A DNA stretch of 64,000 nucleotides from Epichloe hybrida (Eukaryota; Ascomycota; Sordariomycetes; Hypocreales; Clavicipitaceae): NCBI GenBank assembly GCA_019022495.1, contig JAFEKR010000009.1, forward strand, positions 992,001-1,056,000. The letters are read 5' to 3'. The notes below the pieces were generated by a model. It was given only the letters and a program-made list of their open reading frames with translations, ran no database searches and had not been told where the DNA came from. The position numbers and the translations under genes were made by a program. Of the stretch, positions 33,038 through 44,313 are shown one piece after another (position 1 is the first letter of the stretch; the number at the start of each line of letters is the position of its first letter).

Positions 33038-35095
33038 ATGTCAGACAAGCCTCACCTGACCGCCGACTCGGACGGCCCTCGCGATCCGCGACCCGTCGAG
33101 ATCGAGGACGGCGCCCGCTTCCGCGACTCAGACCACCTGAAGCGGTCCTTGTCCGCGCGCCAGGTGCAGATGATTGCCATTGGGGGAACCATAGGCAGTG
33201 GTCTCTTCCTCGGCTCGTCCAAGTCCCTCGCGACAGGCGGCCCGGCGTCCCTGCTCATCTGCTACGCCACGGTGGGGGCCATCGTCTTCATCACGATGCT
33301 CTCGCTCGGGGAGATGGCGGCCTTTGTCCCCGTCGCGGGGAGCTTCTGCTCTTTTGCCGGCCGCTTCGTCGACGACGCGTTCGGGTTCGCCCTCACGTGG
33401 AACTACTGGTTCAACGACGCCGTCTCCATGGCATCAGACCTTGTCGCCGTGCAGCTGATGCTGCAGTTCTGGACCGACCAGTTCCCCGGCTGGGCGCTCA
33501 GCCTGATGTTCTGGGTCGTCCTGATTGCCGCCAACTTGGCCACTGTGAGGGCCTACGGCGAGATGGAGTACTGGCTCAGTCTGCTCAAGGTCGTGACCAT
33601 AATTGTGAGTTTTTTTTTTTTTTTTTTTTTCAATTCTTTTTTTGCGGTCGAGCCCATCTCTGGAGAAAAAAAACTAAAAAAAAACTGCTGCTGCTGCATT
33701 GTCCCTCTGACTTTTTGACGTCCCTGACGGGATTGAAATGAAAAAAAAAAAAAAAAAGGCCTTTATTGTCGTGGGCATCGCGGTCAATTGTGGCGGCAAT
33801 CGCAAAGGCCACTACATTGGCGGCGAGAACTGGCATATCCCTGGCGGCCCGTTTGTCGGGGGGATCGGCGGCTTTGCGTCGGTGTTTGTCACGGCCTCGT
33901 TCGCCTGTAAGTCCGGCCTCGACAAATTGAGCCTCGATATGAGTGTACATCTCTCATCCTGTTGATGGAACTGACACGGAGGCAACCCCCCCCCCTCGCA
34001 GACGGCGGCACTGAAAGCCTCGGGGTGACTGCAGGAGAAACGAGGCATCCCGCCAAGACGATGCCAAAGGTCGTCAAGAATGTTTTCTGGCGAATCCTCC
34101 TCTTCTAGTGAGTCAATAAGACGGGGACGATGGATGGATAGGAATGGCACACGTGAAAGAAAAACATGGGCGCTTGCTAACATGAGACTGGCGCTGACAC
34201 GGCAAGCCTCCTCTCCGTTCTTCTCATCGGCCTCAACGTCCCCTACAACTACCCCGGGCTGAACACCAAGGACAGCAAGACGTCGCCGTTCACAATCGTC
34301 TTCGAGATGGCTGGTGCCGACGCCGCGGCGAGCGTCATCAACGCCGTCATCCTCACCAGCCTCCTGTCCGCTGGCAACCACGCGCTGTTCGCCGGCGTGC
34401 GGCTGCTCTACACGCTCGGCATCGAGGGACACGCGCCACGAGTTTTCGCCAGGCTCAACAGATACCGCGTTCCGTGGGTGGCAGTCCTTGCCACGGGCTT
34501 CGTTTCAGGGCTGTGCTTCGCATCCAGCTTCATCAAGGCCGGCCAGCTCTGGACATGGCTGCAAAAGTGAGTCGCCACTACTCTCTCGAAAAAAATATTT
34601 CTTTCCCCCCAAGCCTGTAACAGTGATTCCATCTTTACTCATCGATTTTCTGATTTTTTTTTTTTTTTTTTTCTTTCCCCCAGCCTCGTCGGTGTCTCAG
34701 ACCAACTCAGCTGGATCGCCATCGGCATCGCCTCGATCCGATTCCGCGCCGGCCTCGAGCGCCAAGGCAGAACTCACCTGCTCCCCTTCAAGAACTGGAC
34801 GTACCCCTACGGGCCGTGGGCAGCCGTCTTCCTCAACAGCTTCCTCGTCCTGGTCCAGGGGTGGACGTGCTTCAGCCCCAGCTTCGACGGCGCCAGCTTC
34901 GTGAGCTTCTACATTGAGCTGCCCGTCATGCTCGCCATGTACGTGGCGTGGAAGCTCTACAAGCGCACCAAGCTCGTCAAGCTGGAAGAGATGGACCTCG
35001 TTACCAACGTGTACACTGCCGACCAGGAGGAGCCTGAGAAGAAGAAGAAGGGGTGCCGGTCTAGGGCGAGAAACTTTCTCGGTTGGTTATTCTGA
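33038..35095 (+). CDS. Amino acid permease (fungal YAT/AAP family)
   Basis: Five exons (33038-33604, 33759-33906, 34002-34107, 34207-34566, 34684-35095) give 530 residues, normal for this family. A hydrophilic N-terminus leads into RQVQMIAIGGTIGSGLFLGS, the hallmark first helix; then GEMAAFVPVAGSFCSFAGRF, ALTWNYWFNDAV, TASFAYGGTESLGVTAGE and AGNHALFAGVRLLYTL follow in order. About 12 hydrophobic segments are expected. The cytosolic tail ends in a Lys/Arg-rich stretch. It is an amino acid/H+ symporter of the plasma membrane; substrate choice cannot be read. Introns 1 and 4 contain long homopolymers. It converges on a Zn2Cys6 regulator that might control it, which is speculation. Confidence 0.92.
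33605..33758 (+). other. Permease intron with opposing T21 and A17 tracts
   Basis: T21 (33610-33630) just after the donor and A17 (33741-33757) forming the acceptor. The two runs could pair in the transcript and bring the splice sites together. Confidence 0.8.
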
Positions 35096-35807
35096 GTTTG
35101 TGTGCGAAGGGGGGAGGTTACCTGTAGCTTCTTCGCACTCGGAATTTTGTTCCGAAACCCGAAGAAACGGGCCACTAAAATATAGGGGTTTCCTGACTTC
35201 TACCTTTGGCCAGGCATGCGTGCATGAATTCTTTTCATTGCATCTTCATCATCTATATACAACATGAAGGAGGTCGGGAAGATGAGAATACTGACTGACA
35301 AGAAGCCAGGGAGGCTCGGTGTTTCTCACTTGTTTTGCTTGGATGGACTGAAAAGACTACTTTGGCTTTATTTTATTCCTTGCATATACCGAGCAACGTG
35401 ACAAATACCTTCATTCGCTGCAGGCGTGACTGGAACTGGATATTTCTCTCTACTCGTGTATTGTGCAGTATGTATGCATCCTGTAGAATTTCTCGGGTTT
35501 CCTTCTTGGTCAAACGTTGGAAAATTGGCCAGGTACACGAGTTATGCATCGCTATTTCAGCTAAAATATAACGCTTCCTTATTCAAAACACCCGAGTATG
35601 CCAAAAAAAAAAAAAAATTACGTGCAAATTTCATCATATCTATCCATCGTGAATGAAGCTCTTCTGATCAGCCATGGGGTGTACCAAGTACCGTCGCCAT
35701 CTTGCCGCGGCTTTCTTCTTGTTGTTTTGTTGTTGCCAAAGATGGATTGGGCCTGTTTGTGGTGTGTCAAGTTTTGTTGTTTCCGGCTTTCGGCCTTGCA
35801 AATGAGC
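35096..35807. other. Intergenic region between convergent permease and transcription factor genes
   Basis: 3' UTR-type DNA with A14 near 35602. No gene. Confidence 0.5.
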
Positions 35808-38348
35808 TCAGCCGGATCTGCCGGGGTTGATGAAGCCCAAATTCAGACTCTCGTAATTCCACATTGTCGCCAACTCGCCGAGCTCGAGCTCTGATATTGG
35901 ACCAAAATGGACGCTGCGATAGAGCTCATCTGATGGCGGTGTCATGTTGATGTAACTATGTGAAAACCCACCATGGGGCATGTTCATGTCCATTCCGTTC
36001 GTCGGGTGCATCATCATGGAACCGTTGACTCCTGGCGCCATTGCAGTGGGGTGTGCATACAAGAGCGTTCGATCGGCATAATGGCCCGGAGATGCAGACT
36101 GGGATGCAGGCAAGTGGTAGACCAGAGGGTCACTTGGAGGCGTTGTGTGGGACAAGCTTGACCCAGCAGACCCAGGATCGCTTGCCACGGCCAACTCAGC
36201 CTGGCTCGTAATTGGAGGTGTTAGGGCAGGAGGGTCCTTGGATTTCTTTCGCCTGGGATCGCATCGTTGACTCGGCGCCAAAGGTCGCGCAATTCGTTGA
36301 GCAACTTTGACGAGCACCTCATAGGATGTCCTGGCCGTCTTTGTAACCGTGTTCAGTCGCTTCAGCATGTCTACAGCCCTGTCAATTGCATCAAAAATGT
36401 CCTTTTGCCGGGGTATACTCCAGTCTTGGTCATGCATGAGAGCTGAGCACAGAACGGCAGCGGTGTCGAATATGCAGAAAAGTACGAGATGAAATTTCGC
36501 ATCTCGGGGATAAACATGATCGAAGAAATCGTGCAGAGAATATATAAGCCTGAGTGCATAGTCGATACCGTCGCTCCGGATTTTGAGCTCATCAGCCGGT
36601 GAATGTGACCAAGTTGACTTGGCAAGATATGCTCTCATCGGATCGAGAACCATCGAGAGAGCTGTTGTTTGTAAATAAAATCGGTGCAAGACAATCCAAG
36701 GTCGCGACGCGTCATTGCTCTTATCAGGACGACTAAAGTCATAAGTGGGTGGGAAATTGCGCATCCATGCTTCGACAATCATTTGATATGCCTGGACGTC
36801 AGCTGGTCGAACAACGGTTTTCGCGTTGCCAAAACGCTTGGATAGATGGCCGATCAATTCTGACTGAAGCTTCATATGCAGGAGTGGGGAAGGTGAGCAG
36901 CCTTCCAGGGTGAGGCAGGGAAGACCGACGTCACAATCGGAACGATCAATAATCACTGGTCTGGATAACAGAGCAGAAATCTGCCTGTTGCGTTTGGAGC
37001 CATCGTCAGTGGCGGCCGCGATGAAGCCCCAATTCAAAAAGAACATGGACTTGAAAGACTTACCAGTCCCACGTGTTGAGAATACACCAGACTCTCCTGC
37101 GCATCTCACGATCAAAGTCTGATATGGGTCCAGTAGCAGTTTCTTGGTGAATGCCCAACTCTTGGGCTTCTCGAATCGCGGCGCTGAGAACATGCCAACT
37201 TTCAACAAGCCTAGCCTCCGATTTATACCAGTAGCAGGAGTGCAGGAGTGACTGGACATTGAGCAAATGATTGCTCCCCACAGGAATGACGCTCTGCAGT
37301 TCCCGAGCCGCATTGTGATATTGTTCGGTGAGTTTTTGAGTGCTCTGGCCCAAGTCCGTCTCAAGCTTTCGTTGGAGCTCGACATTGGTGTATTGCGTGG
37401 AACAGGCGCACACTGTGAGCAGTAGACAAGTCCATTGCAGTCCAAGAGGCCGATCTTCTGATCGCAACGACCACCATGTCCGGTATTCTTCTATGAATGA
37501 GGGTGGGTAGAGGATGTAATAATGAAAATTGACGTTGTTGAGAAAGTTTTGCACCATTGCATCTGTAGAGACTGGTCAGCTTCTCTCCAAGGAGAATGCT
37601 TTCTTTTTTTTTTCTTGGCCCTACCACATCTAGGCAAGTCATGGAATCCTACCTACCAGTATATGGCCGGGGAGGAAGCAATTGCAAGGCGCGCTTGAGT
37701 TGAGGACATGAAGCCACGTCCATGTAATGTTGTTTATACGTTTTTGGTGTCGTCTTTGTTTTGCGCTACCAGAATGTTTTGGTCAGCCCCTGTCGAGTCA
37801 AACAAGTTCCATGTTTGAGTTGATCTGGTCTGATATATCTGATGAACCATCGCCGACGGTACCTACCGTAGAACTAGAACCAAGACCGGCAAAAAGATGG
37901 GAAGCCGTGTAGCCCAACGATTCAAAGTCGCATTCGACGTCGTCCCATGAAGTAGACTCTGTAGCATCTGCGCTATCGTCTTGGCCCAGTTGGCGCTTTC
38001 GGTTCATAGCTTGTCGTGAGGCATTATCAGGGCCGGCCTGGCTGCTACTCTGAGTGAAGCAGCATTTGTCGGCGACCTTGCGCTTCTGACAGTGATTGCA
38101 GGGCCATTCTCGATTACACTGATGCACACATGAAGTTAGATGTAACGATTCCAGACAGAAAAGAGTCTCCATCCCAAGACATCTGACAGCGAGCAAGCGA
38201 TTGCGAAGCTGTAGTTGTTATGAGAAGAAGGAAAGGATTTATAAGAAGTTCAGGATACTGGGACTACTGGCAGTACCTTTTGTTTGCGACGTTGGCACTC
38301 TGTGCAGGCCGAACGATGCTTTGTGCCATCATTGGGGCTCTGGCCCAT
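35808..38348 (-). CDS. Zn2Cys6 fungal-specific transcription factor
   Basis: Five exons (38348-38277, 38118-37867, 37765-37657, 37562-37064, 36984-35808) give 702 residues. The zinc cluster is only complete after splicing exon 1 to exon 2: CTECQRRKQKC from exon 1 and the exon 2 start, then PCNHCQKRKVADKC, fitting C-x2-C-x6-C-x5-C-x2-C-x8-C. The middle region has fungal_trans-type helices (YYILYPPSFIEEYRTWW, LHSCYWYKSEARLVESWHVLSAAIREAQELG, DREMRRRVWCILNTWDW). The C-terminus is Pro/Ser/Met-rich, probably for activation. Exon 3 (acceptor TAG at 37766-37768, CTGAC branch point) is the least certain junction. Target genes are unknown; the convergent neighbour is a permease. Confidence 0.87.
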
Positions 38349-39529
38349 CGCGAACCGGCGTCGGGATGGCGTCGCCGAAGCAAATCAGGTTGATGTTGGC
38401 CTTTTTTCTTTGCAAAGGAAAAAAAAAGGGGGGGGGGGGTTCAACAATGTCGAGATATGTCGGTCGACTGGGAGAAACATGTGCTTGCGCCACGTCCCGA
38501 AATCTCCTGATGGACAGTGAGAGCGGAGGAAAGGTTAACGGGTTTGAAGTTGAAGGATTTTGACGATGCAACATGAGAAGTCGGGCGACTGGCGGGTCGA
38601 ACGCTCAGCGGTATTAGAGCCGGTGAGTTGAGCGAGTCTGAAAGACGGTCCGTGACAAACCGGAGTGAATGTTGTGTTGCTATGCGCTGCTGTTGGCCCC
38701 CAGCGGCGTGGACATTGGAGATGTCAGCACGTCAATATCATTCGCTGTCTGCACTGCACTGCACTGCTCCCACTGCTCCCATCCCACTGCTGCCACTGCT
38801 CCTCCCGCGCAAGTCCCTTTGCCTCCAAGTCAACCGTCGTTTCTTTTTTTTCCTTTTTCCTTTTTTTTTTTTTTTTTTTTCGCGGTCCTCGCCAAGGCTC
38901 AAGCCGCAGGGGTCCTGGTCGCGCTCGACGTCGGTAGGATACGAATGAGCGGGCAGCGGCAGCTTGTCGCTATTTGTTGGAATCAGCAGCACTTGTCATG
39001 GAGAGGCTATGAGCCGACGACGTTGGAAACAAGCAGAATGTGAGCAAAGCCACGAGAAAAGAAAACCGGCGGTTACAAATTACCAAACGTTAGCCCAGCT
39101 AAAACTAGCAGGTCTGGTTGATGGTCAGTCTATTACACATAGTCCGTAATAGTGGTTCGCATCCATCGGTCAAGGAGGAGCGGGGTTGTTCATGACTGAC
39201 TGGCGACAAGACGACAGACATTGAGACGTTGAGAACTCGAGAGGGGTGGGCGCATGGGTGGGCGCATGGGTGGGCGTAGAACACCGCCTACTTGGTACAA
39301 ATCCGCCACCTTTTTTTTTTCAATCGTTTTATTACACCCAAGTCACAGCAGGCAGATTCAAAGGGGAGTCTAGAAGCCCAGTAGAATCGTGGCGCTTAGT
39401 CATGGAGCCGCCTACATATGTATGTATTTGGCCCCGTCCTGCCCAGCCACTAACAGCCATTTTAGCGGCTATAATACAACAATGGCGGCCCCAACGCGCC
39501 GTCAACGAATCAAAAATCACTCCGGGTAA
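38349..39529. other. Intergenic region upstream of the transcription factor
   Basis: Contains an AG-rich strand with G10 near 38430, a T-rich block with T20 at 38861-38880, and a 12-bp array at 39244-39278. Open frames here are low complexity. Confidence 0.5.
39244..39278. repeat. 12-bp tandem array, unit GGGTGGGCGCAT
   Basis: Nearly three units in intergenic DNA. Confidence 0.85.
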
Positions 39530-40065
39530 TTGACTGCCAGACCGACCTGGCTGGTGGGCAACAGACTCCTCCTCACCCGCTCCTCTGTCGACCACGTCCT
39601 CACACACCCGATAATACGACTGGTCTACGACGCCGGCGCCGTCTCTGCTGTCTGGGAAATCGGGAATGCCTTCCTCAAGGTCAAGATTTCCATCTCACCG
39701 AGCACGACACGGGAACATGCCACACTAGCCGGGGTGAAGGCCATACCGCCCAGTTTCGCCATTCCGGATGTCCTCTATCACGGCGAATGGGTCCGGCCGG
39801 CACTACCTTATTTTATCCAAAGTGCAGTATTAATACCCGGGAAGACCCTCGCCGATGCGTGGCCAACCATGGATGAGGTCACAAAAAGTGTCACTACGTG
39901 GACCGGGTCGTGGATATTTGCAATGAATTAGGGAAACTTCAGGCCAAGCACATTGGCGGAAGGCCTGGATAAGTACTTCATCTCCGTGACGAGCCTGTAA
40001 ATATGAATGGAGACCCACTGGTGAAGATATATTTATTTGGCAACCGTGGGGATGTCTTTGCCGCA
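39530..40065 (+). pseudogene. Broken aminoglycoside-phosphotransferase-like (APH) kinase gene
   Basis: The first frame reads AVWEIGNAFLKVKIS, TREHATL, FAIPDVLYHG and GKTLADAWPTMDEVTK, the N-lobe pattern of fungal APH/choline-kinase-like proteins. At 39880-39890, within A5, the sense continues in another frame as CHYVDRVVDICNELGKLQAKHIGG. It then shifts again to GLDKYFIS and once more to RDEPVNMNGDPLVK. No ATG opens the first frame and the catalytic HGDL region is not found. At least three frame breaks make this a relic, not an intron-containing gene, since no GT-AG pairs fit. Confidence 0.6.
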
Positions 40066-40285
40066 AGGTTTGCCATTCTTAGTCCCAGTACAGGTGGTAG
40101 CTCCAGAGATGTTGTTGTATCCACAATGAGAGCAATTAAACTGAAAAGACCGCGGCCGTGATGCTGATGCCGCGCCGCTTTACCTGTCCGGCTCGATCGG
40201 CTCACTCTTTAGATCATCCTGTTACCAGTAGCGCAACAACAGCAAGTGCGACAGCGTGACCAAGTCGTTGGGCGTTTAACCCCCA

Positions 40286-40923
40286 TCACCGAGGACGGGG
40301 CAGAGCACGCCTCGAGCAAAGGGGCTGATCGATACATTCTCCATGCTCAGACTCAGTCGATCGATGATATGTCTGAATACTCTGGCGTTTAATGCAGTTG
40401 ATATAAGTTGATTGGACCAGTGCATCTACTTTCGCCCGCAGCTGAGGAGATATTTTGTCCCGCAGTTCTTGTAGAGCTGATGGATTCGCACGCAGGAATG
40501 CGGCATCGACGTCAGGGACGCTCATGCCTTGTCGGAGTCGACCCCTAGTCAACTGAAGTCTCATGTCAGAAGTAAATTCTGACAAAACAACTCTCTTGGA
40601 TTCCGAAAGAGGCCTTTGCGTGAACGGGTATTTTCTTGAGTTCCGCCAGCACGACAGAAGATGGCGGCTTGAGGATGGGGACGCTTGAACAATATCAGTG
40701 ACGTATAACAAGTCATCCAGAGCATTCACTCTCACAAAGATTCTCCTGTCCATCTGTACCAAAGAATGCTAGGTTCGTCTATGGAAACACCGTGATCCAG
40801 AAGGAAAAAGCAGTGCGGGCCGTGACAGCCAAGATTGGCGCTGCCAACATGCCATCGGTCTGTTGTGGAGTCGAAATCACGGCCCCAAATCTTCTGGCAG
40901 ATGCCATTCTTCAGATGCCTCAT
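40286..40923 (-). pseudogene. Unknown coding-like sequence with one frame break
   Basis: I do not recognise the family. From the ATG at 40923, 63 codons (GICQKIWGRDFDSTTDRWH, then CFFLLDHGVSIDEPSILWY) run to a stop at 40732. The sense seems to continue one base out of frame as FVRVNALDDLLYVTDIVQ, through RGRLRQGMSVPDVDAAFLRANPSALQELRDKI, ending at 40286. The second part has balanced, protein-like composition with predicted helices. Either a 1-base indel has broken a gene or the true structure uses an intron I cannot define. It sits next to the APH relic. Confidence 0.35.
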
Positions 40924-41412
40924 TTTTTTTTTTCATGGTAATCGTTGCCAGAGACATGATGTCTTCTCCTCCATATAAGGATGCGAACGGGAAGCGGCGC
41001 CATGTCTGTCTGGAAAGCAACGACGAACCTCAGGTGGTCAACGATGGGGTTCCAGGAACTTTATGTAAGTACCTCCATGACCAGTCACGCGGTGATTAAA
41101 CACTCTGAGCAGACTTGCTATTAGAAGACCACCTAGCCAACGGGAATATAGGAACAGCAGATAAGAAACCCGTGAATCCCGCTGCTTTCGCGAGTCACCA
41201 TCCAGAAATATGTATTGATAGATGAAAACAACGACTTATTGAGTTAAGACAACTCGAAATGTCGGCCAAACGCATCGAATCTTTGTCAGTTCTTCAAGTA
41301 CATAGAACCTGTACTTGACAGATGAACTGAAGTATCCAATGAGCGTGGAGCCCGTGGTGGCTCATCCCCATTTCTCAGTACATTAAGCAATGCTCTAGGA
41401 GCCTATTCGTTT
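40924..41412. other. Intergenic region downstream of GRC3
   Basis: No supported gene. It holds the 3' flank of GRC3 and the upstream flank of the broken unknown gene. Confidence 0.45.
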
Positions 41413-43880
41413 CTAGTCACCATTGTTTCGTCCCAAATCCCGTCTCACGCGCCAAACGCGCGATCCCACAGGTCTTTTCTGGTTTCCGCTTAAAGTCTCT
41501 ATCCACGGCACAGTCCATGACTCGCTGGTATACGCTCGACCAGCCTCCGCGGTGCAATCGACGGTCTCGGCCTCAGTCTCATCGTCGCTGGTCTCTCCAT
41601 CTGACATGTGGAGGTCCTTGTCCGCCGCATCATCCTGTTTCGCCCTCTCATACAAGTCCTCTGTATACGCCCAATGCGGGCTATCGAAATTTCCGTGCAC
41701 GAGAACAATGTTCCTGCCTTGTGATCGAATTCGCTCGAGAGTTTCTGTCGTTAATGGCGTGATGACCTGGAGAGACTTGTTCTTCGTGTCGACGGCTCGA
41801 ATGAGTGCCAGTCCAATGGTGTGGCTGTATCGAGGATCGAGGGTCCCATCTGTTGAGTTGACGATGAATGGCAAACCTTCTGGAGTCCTGCAAATCTCGA
41901 CATCTTTTTCTGCTTCACCTTGAAAAGTGGAAATGGTCTTGTCGACTTCCTGAAATGCTTTGGATTCTTCAATCTCCACGATGGCAAGTACGGCCCCGTT
42001 GATAGACGCTGCTAGTAGTTCTGGTGGTGTTTGGCAGTCGTAGGACAAAATGCCCATGATATCTTGGTCTTCACCCTCGTATCGCACTACGTAGGGTCTC
42101 GTGTGGGAAAGAGGCTGCGCAGCCCATTTTATAAACGAGGTCGTCACTGCTTTTTTATCGGGTTGTACTTGGGAGTGAAAATACGACATCATTTGCATAG
42201 ACCGAAAGTGTGCAGATGTGCGTGACATGAACTCTGACGGTTGTGAGGGCAGTGTGCTGAATTTGTTCTTGGTGGCCGCTTCGAGAGCTTCGACAACGTC
42301 AGCAGGGCCGTCCTCAGACATGTAGATGACTTCAGCTGGTCGCATTCTCGTAATCAGGGCAACTAGGAGATCTAGACCCGTCCCGAGAATCCAGCCGGGA
42401 GTATTGATGATCAATGGGCATTTGCGATGGTGGCGCTGATAAAACTCGTACAGGTCGATGGCACATGCTATAAAGAGGTCGGGGGACGAGGCAGGGGTGA
42501 CTGCGGCCAGTGTATGACAACGGACAGCGGTGTTTCCAGGGTCATCGAAGGAGGTGTGAGTGAATGGCACCCCGAGGTTCGGCCTTGACACCCGTATCAA
42601 AGACACTGTCCCTGGAGGCGCAAATTCGGGCTGTCCAGGGTCAAGATCAAGCACAATTACTGCTTTCGAGTCTTCTTGATACGAGGTCAGGAGGCGGTTT
42701 GTGAGCAACCTTGCAAAGGTAGACTTTCCTGCAGACTTGGGGCCACAGATAAACCCCGAATACTGGTGGCCAGAACGTGTTGTGGGCTCGACAGAGGCGA
42801 GTAGCTTGTTCCACTCTGGCGGGGAGACCAACTCATGAATAACTCGTCTCTTAGTAACATCAGACGAGTCACTAATCTGCAATTGGGTCAGGGGTGATGG
42901 TACAGACTCTGTCAACTTTTGAGCACATACAAAACGAAATGATTTGCCGGCGCTGCTGTCAGCCTCGACGGGCTCATTCCACAGTCTTCTAAGTAACGGC
43001 GACAAACGCCCCAGTTTCTTCAGATGAACAGAGTTTACATCGTTGTGGAACTGCAGTTCACAGTTTTGTGTAGTTCGTATGACCGGTATGGCTAAGCAGT
43101 TAGGAGCCTGAACCCAAAAGATGGTCTCGGAAGACCGCAACGTCGCGCCAGCAACAGTGACCTCACCAGCCACAACACGGATACCAAAACTTCCAAGTAC
43201 GATGAATCTCTAACATACATTGTCAATATAGAGCACAAGCTTCATTCCATCGACTAGAAAGATCGAGACCTCACCTCACCAGCGTCCAAGCTCACTTCCA
43301 GGCTACCATCGGCCATGGTACGGTGCTTGACCTTTGACAGTAGAAAGGACGAATAACTTATATTGTGAGGCTGGGGGGATATGACTGGAGATTTGATTTC
43401 AATAGCTGAGCTGTCGATTGCCGGGCTTCATGCGCTTCATTAGACTATAAAGCTCTCCTTGGGGTGATTAGGGCTTTGTTTCTCACCTTTCACCCAGAGG
43501 CGTTGGTGAGCCGCTGGGTCGATTGCCATCATTGCGGCGGAGACAAGCCTGTTTCGCACTTTTCTTGGCCAATGGAGTTGGCCCTTTGCTTTTGTTGGGT
43601 TTCAGAGATTGAAGAGCGCTGAACGAGTTTGTATTTGGAGTCATCAGCTCCGGTGAGCTGGCTTGGCTTTGTACGGCAGATACACCTTGCTGTCGACGGG
43701 CTGCAATCGCGCTGACCGCGCTGACCGCGCTGACCGGGGCTTTTTATGAAAAATTAGAACGCTGATTCGCGTGGCGCACCCGATGGCGCTCGCATGTTCT
43801 CTACAAATGAGAAATGGGACAACAAACATACAATGGGGTGGAAGTTCGCCTTCCAGCTTTCGACGTTTACTGGATGACAT
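41413..43880 (-). CDS. GRC3: Polynucleotide 5'-hydroxyl-kinase GRC3 (NOL9/CLP1 family)
   Basis: Four exons (43880-43832, 43739-43487, 43425-43275, 43209-41413) give 749 residues. Upstream in-frame ATGs at 43895 and 43913 are possible; MSSSKRRKLEG looks the most natural start. The N-terminus has a basic patch and an AIAARRQQ segment. Then come LDAGERFIVLGSFGIRVVAGEVTVAGATL (CLP1-type N domain across intron 3), Walker A GPKSAGKST, and VLDLDPGQPEFAPPG (Walker B region). The acidic tail is MSDGETSDDETEAET. In yeast Grc3 phosphorylates the 26S pre-rRNA end after Las1 cleaves ITS2, and it acts in the nucleolus. It is divergent from the Pol I subunit gene RPA34. Confidence 0.9.
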
Positions 43881-44313
43881 GGTGCGTTTCGGCATGTCTT
43901 GCGACGGGACCATGGAGACCTTGATAACTTAGTGCTAGCTCAGGCCTTCAATATTCTCCTGGCCATAGTATGTTCCGGAAGAACGTCTTGCGAACGTCTT
44001 GCGAACGTCTTGCGACAGTCTTGCGACAGACTGAAGCTGTTGTTGAAGATGTCGAGCTTATCGATAACACCAGTGAATCGGTGTGATTCACTTTTGGCCA
44101 CGAGCCTCAGCCTGGCAGCTGCGAGGCTGACACACGCATCCGGCCAACCGTTGACAGATGCGGCGCGGCGCGCGAATATGTGGGGCCAGGAACGCCAAAA
44201 TTTCGCGCTTCCTCGAAACTTTCTGCTTCAACCCACCACACCTAACATACCTTGGGGTAAACCATCATTTTTGCTGTCGTAACCGCCATTTGCGCGCTAA
44301 TCACTTGCTCAAA
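43881..44313. promoter_or_regulatory. Bidirectional promoter between GRC3 and RPA34
   Basis: 433 bp separate the two start codons. The middle carries an 11-bp tandem array (43981-44030). I see no TATA box, as usual for housekeeping genes. Shared control of two rRNA-production genes is inferred from geometry only. Confidence 0.6.
43981..44030. repeat. 11-bp tandem array, unit GAACGTCTTGC
   Basis: Three GAACGTCTTGC units, then GACAGTCTTGC and a partial GACAG unit, inside the GRC3/RPA34 divergent promoter. Confidence 0.92.

Noticed and set aside
33038..38348. Permease plus transcription factor as a biosynthetic gene cluster
   Set aside because: No synthase, oxidoreductase or tailoring enzyme lies between or beside them; the flanks are relics and housekeeping genes.
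44158..44313. Upstream ATG for RPA34
   Set aside because: The 52 extra residues would be translated from promoter-like DNA; MAPKGP has the better context and fits fungal starts.
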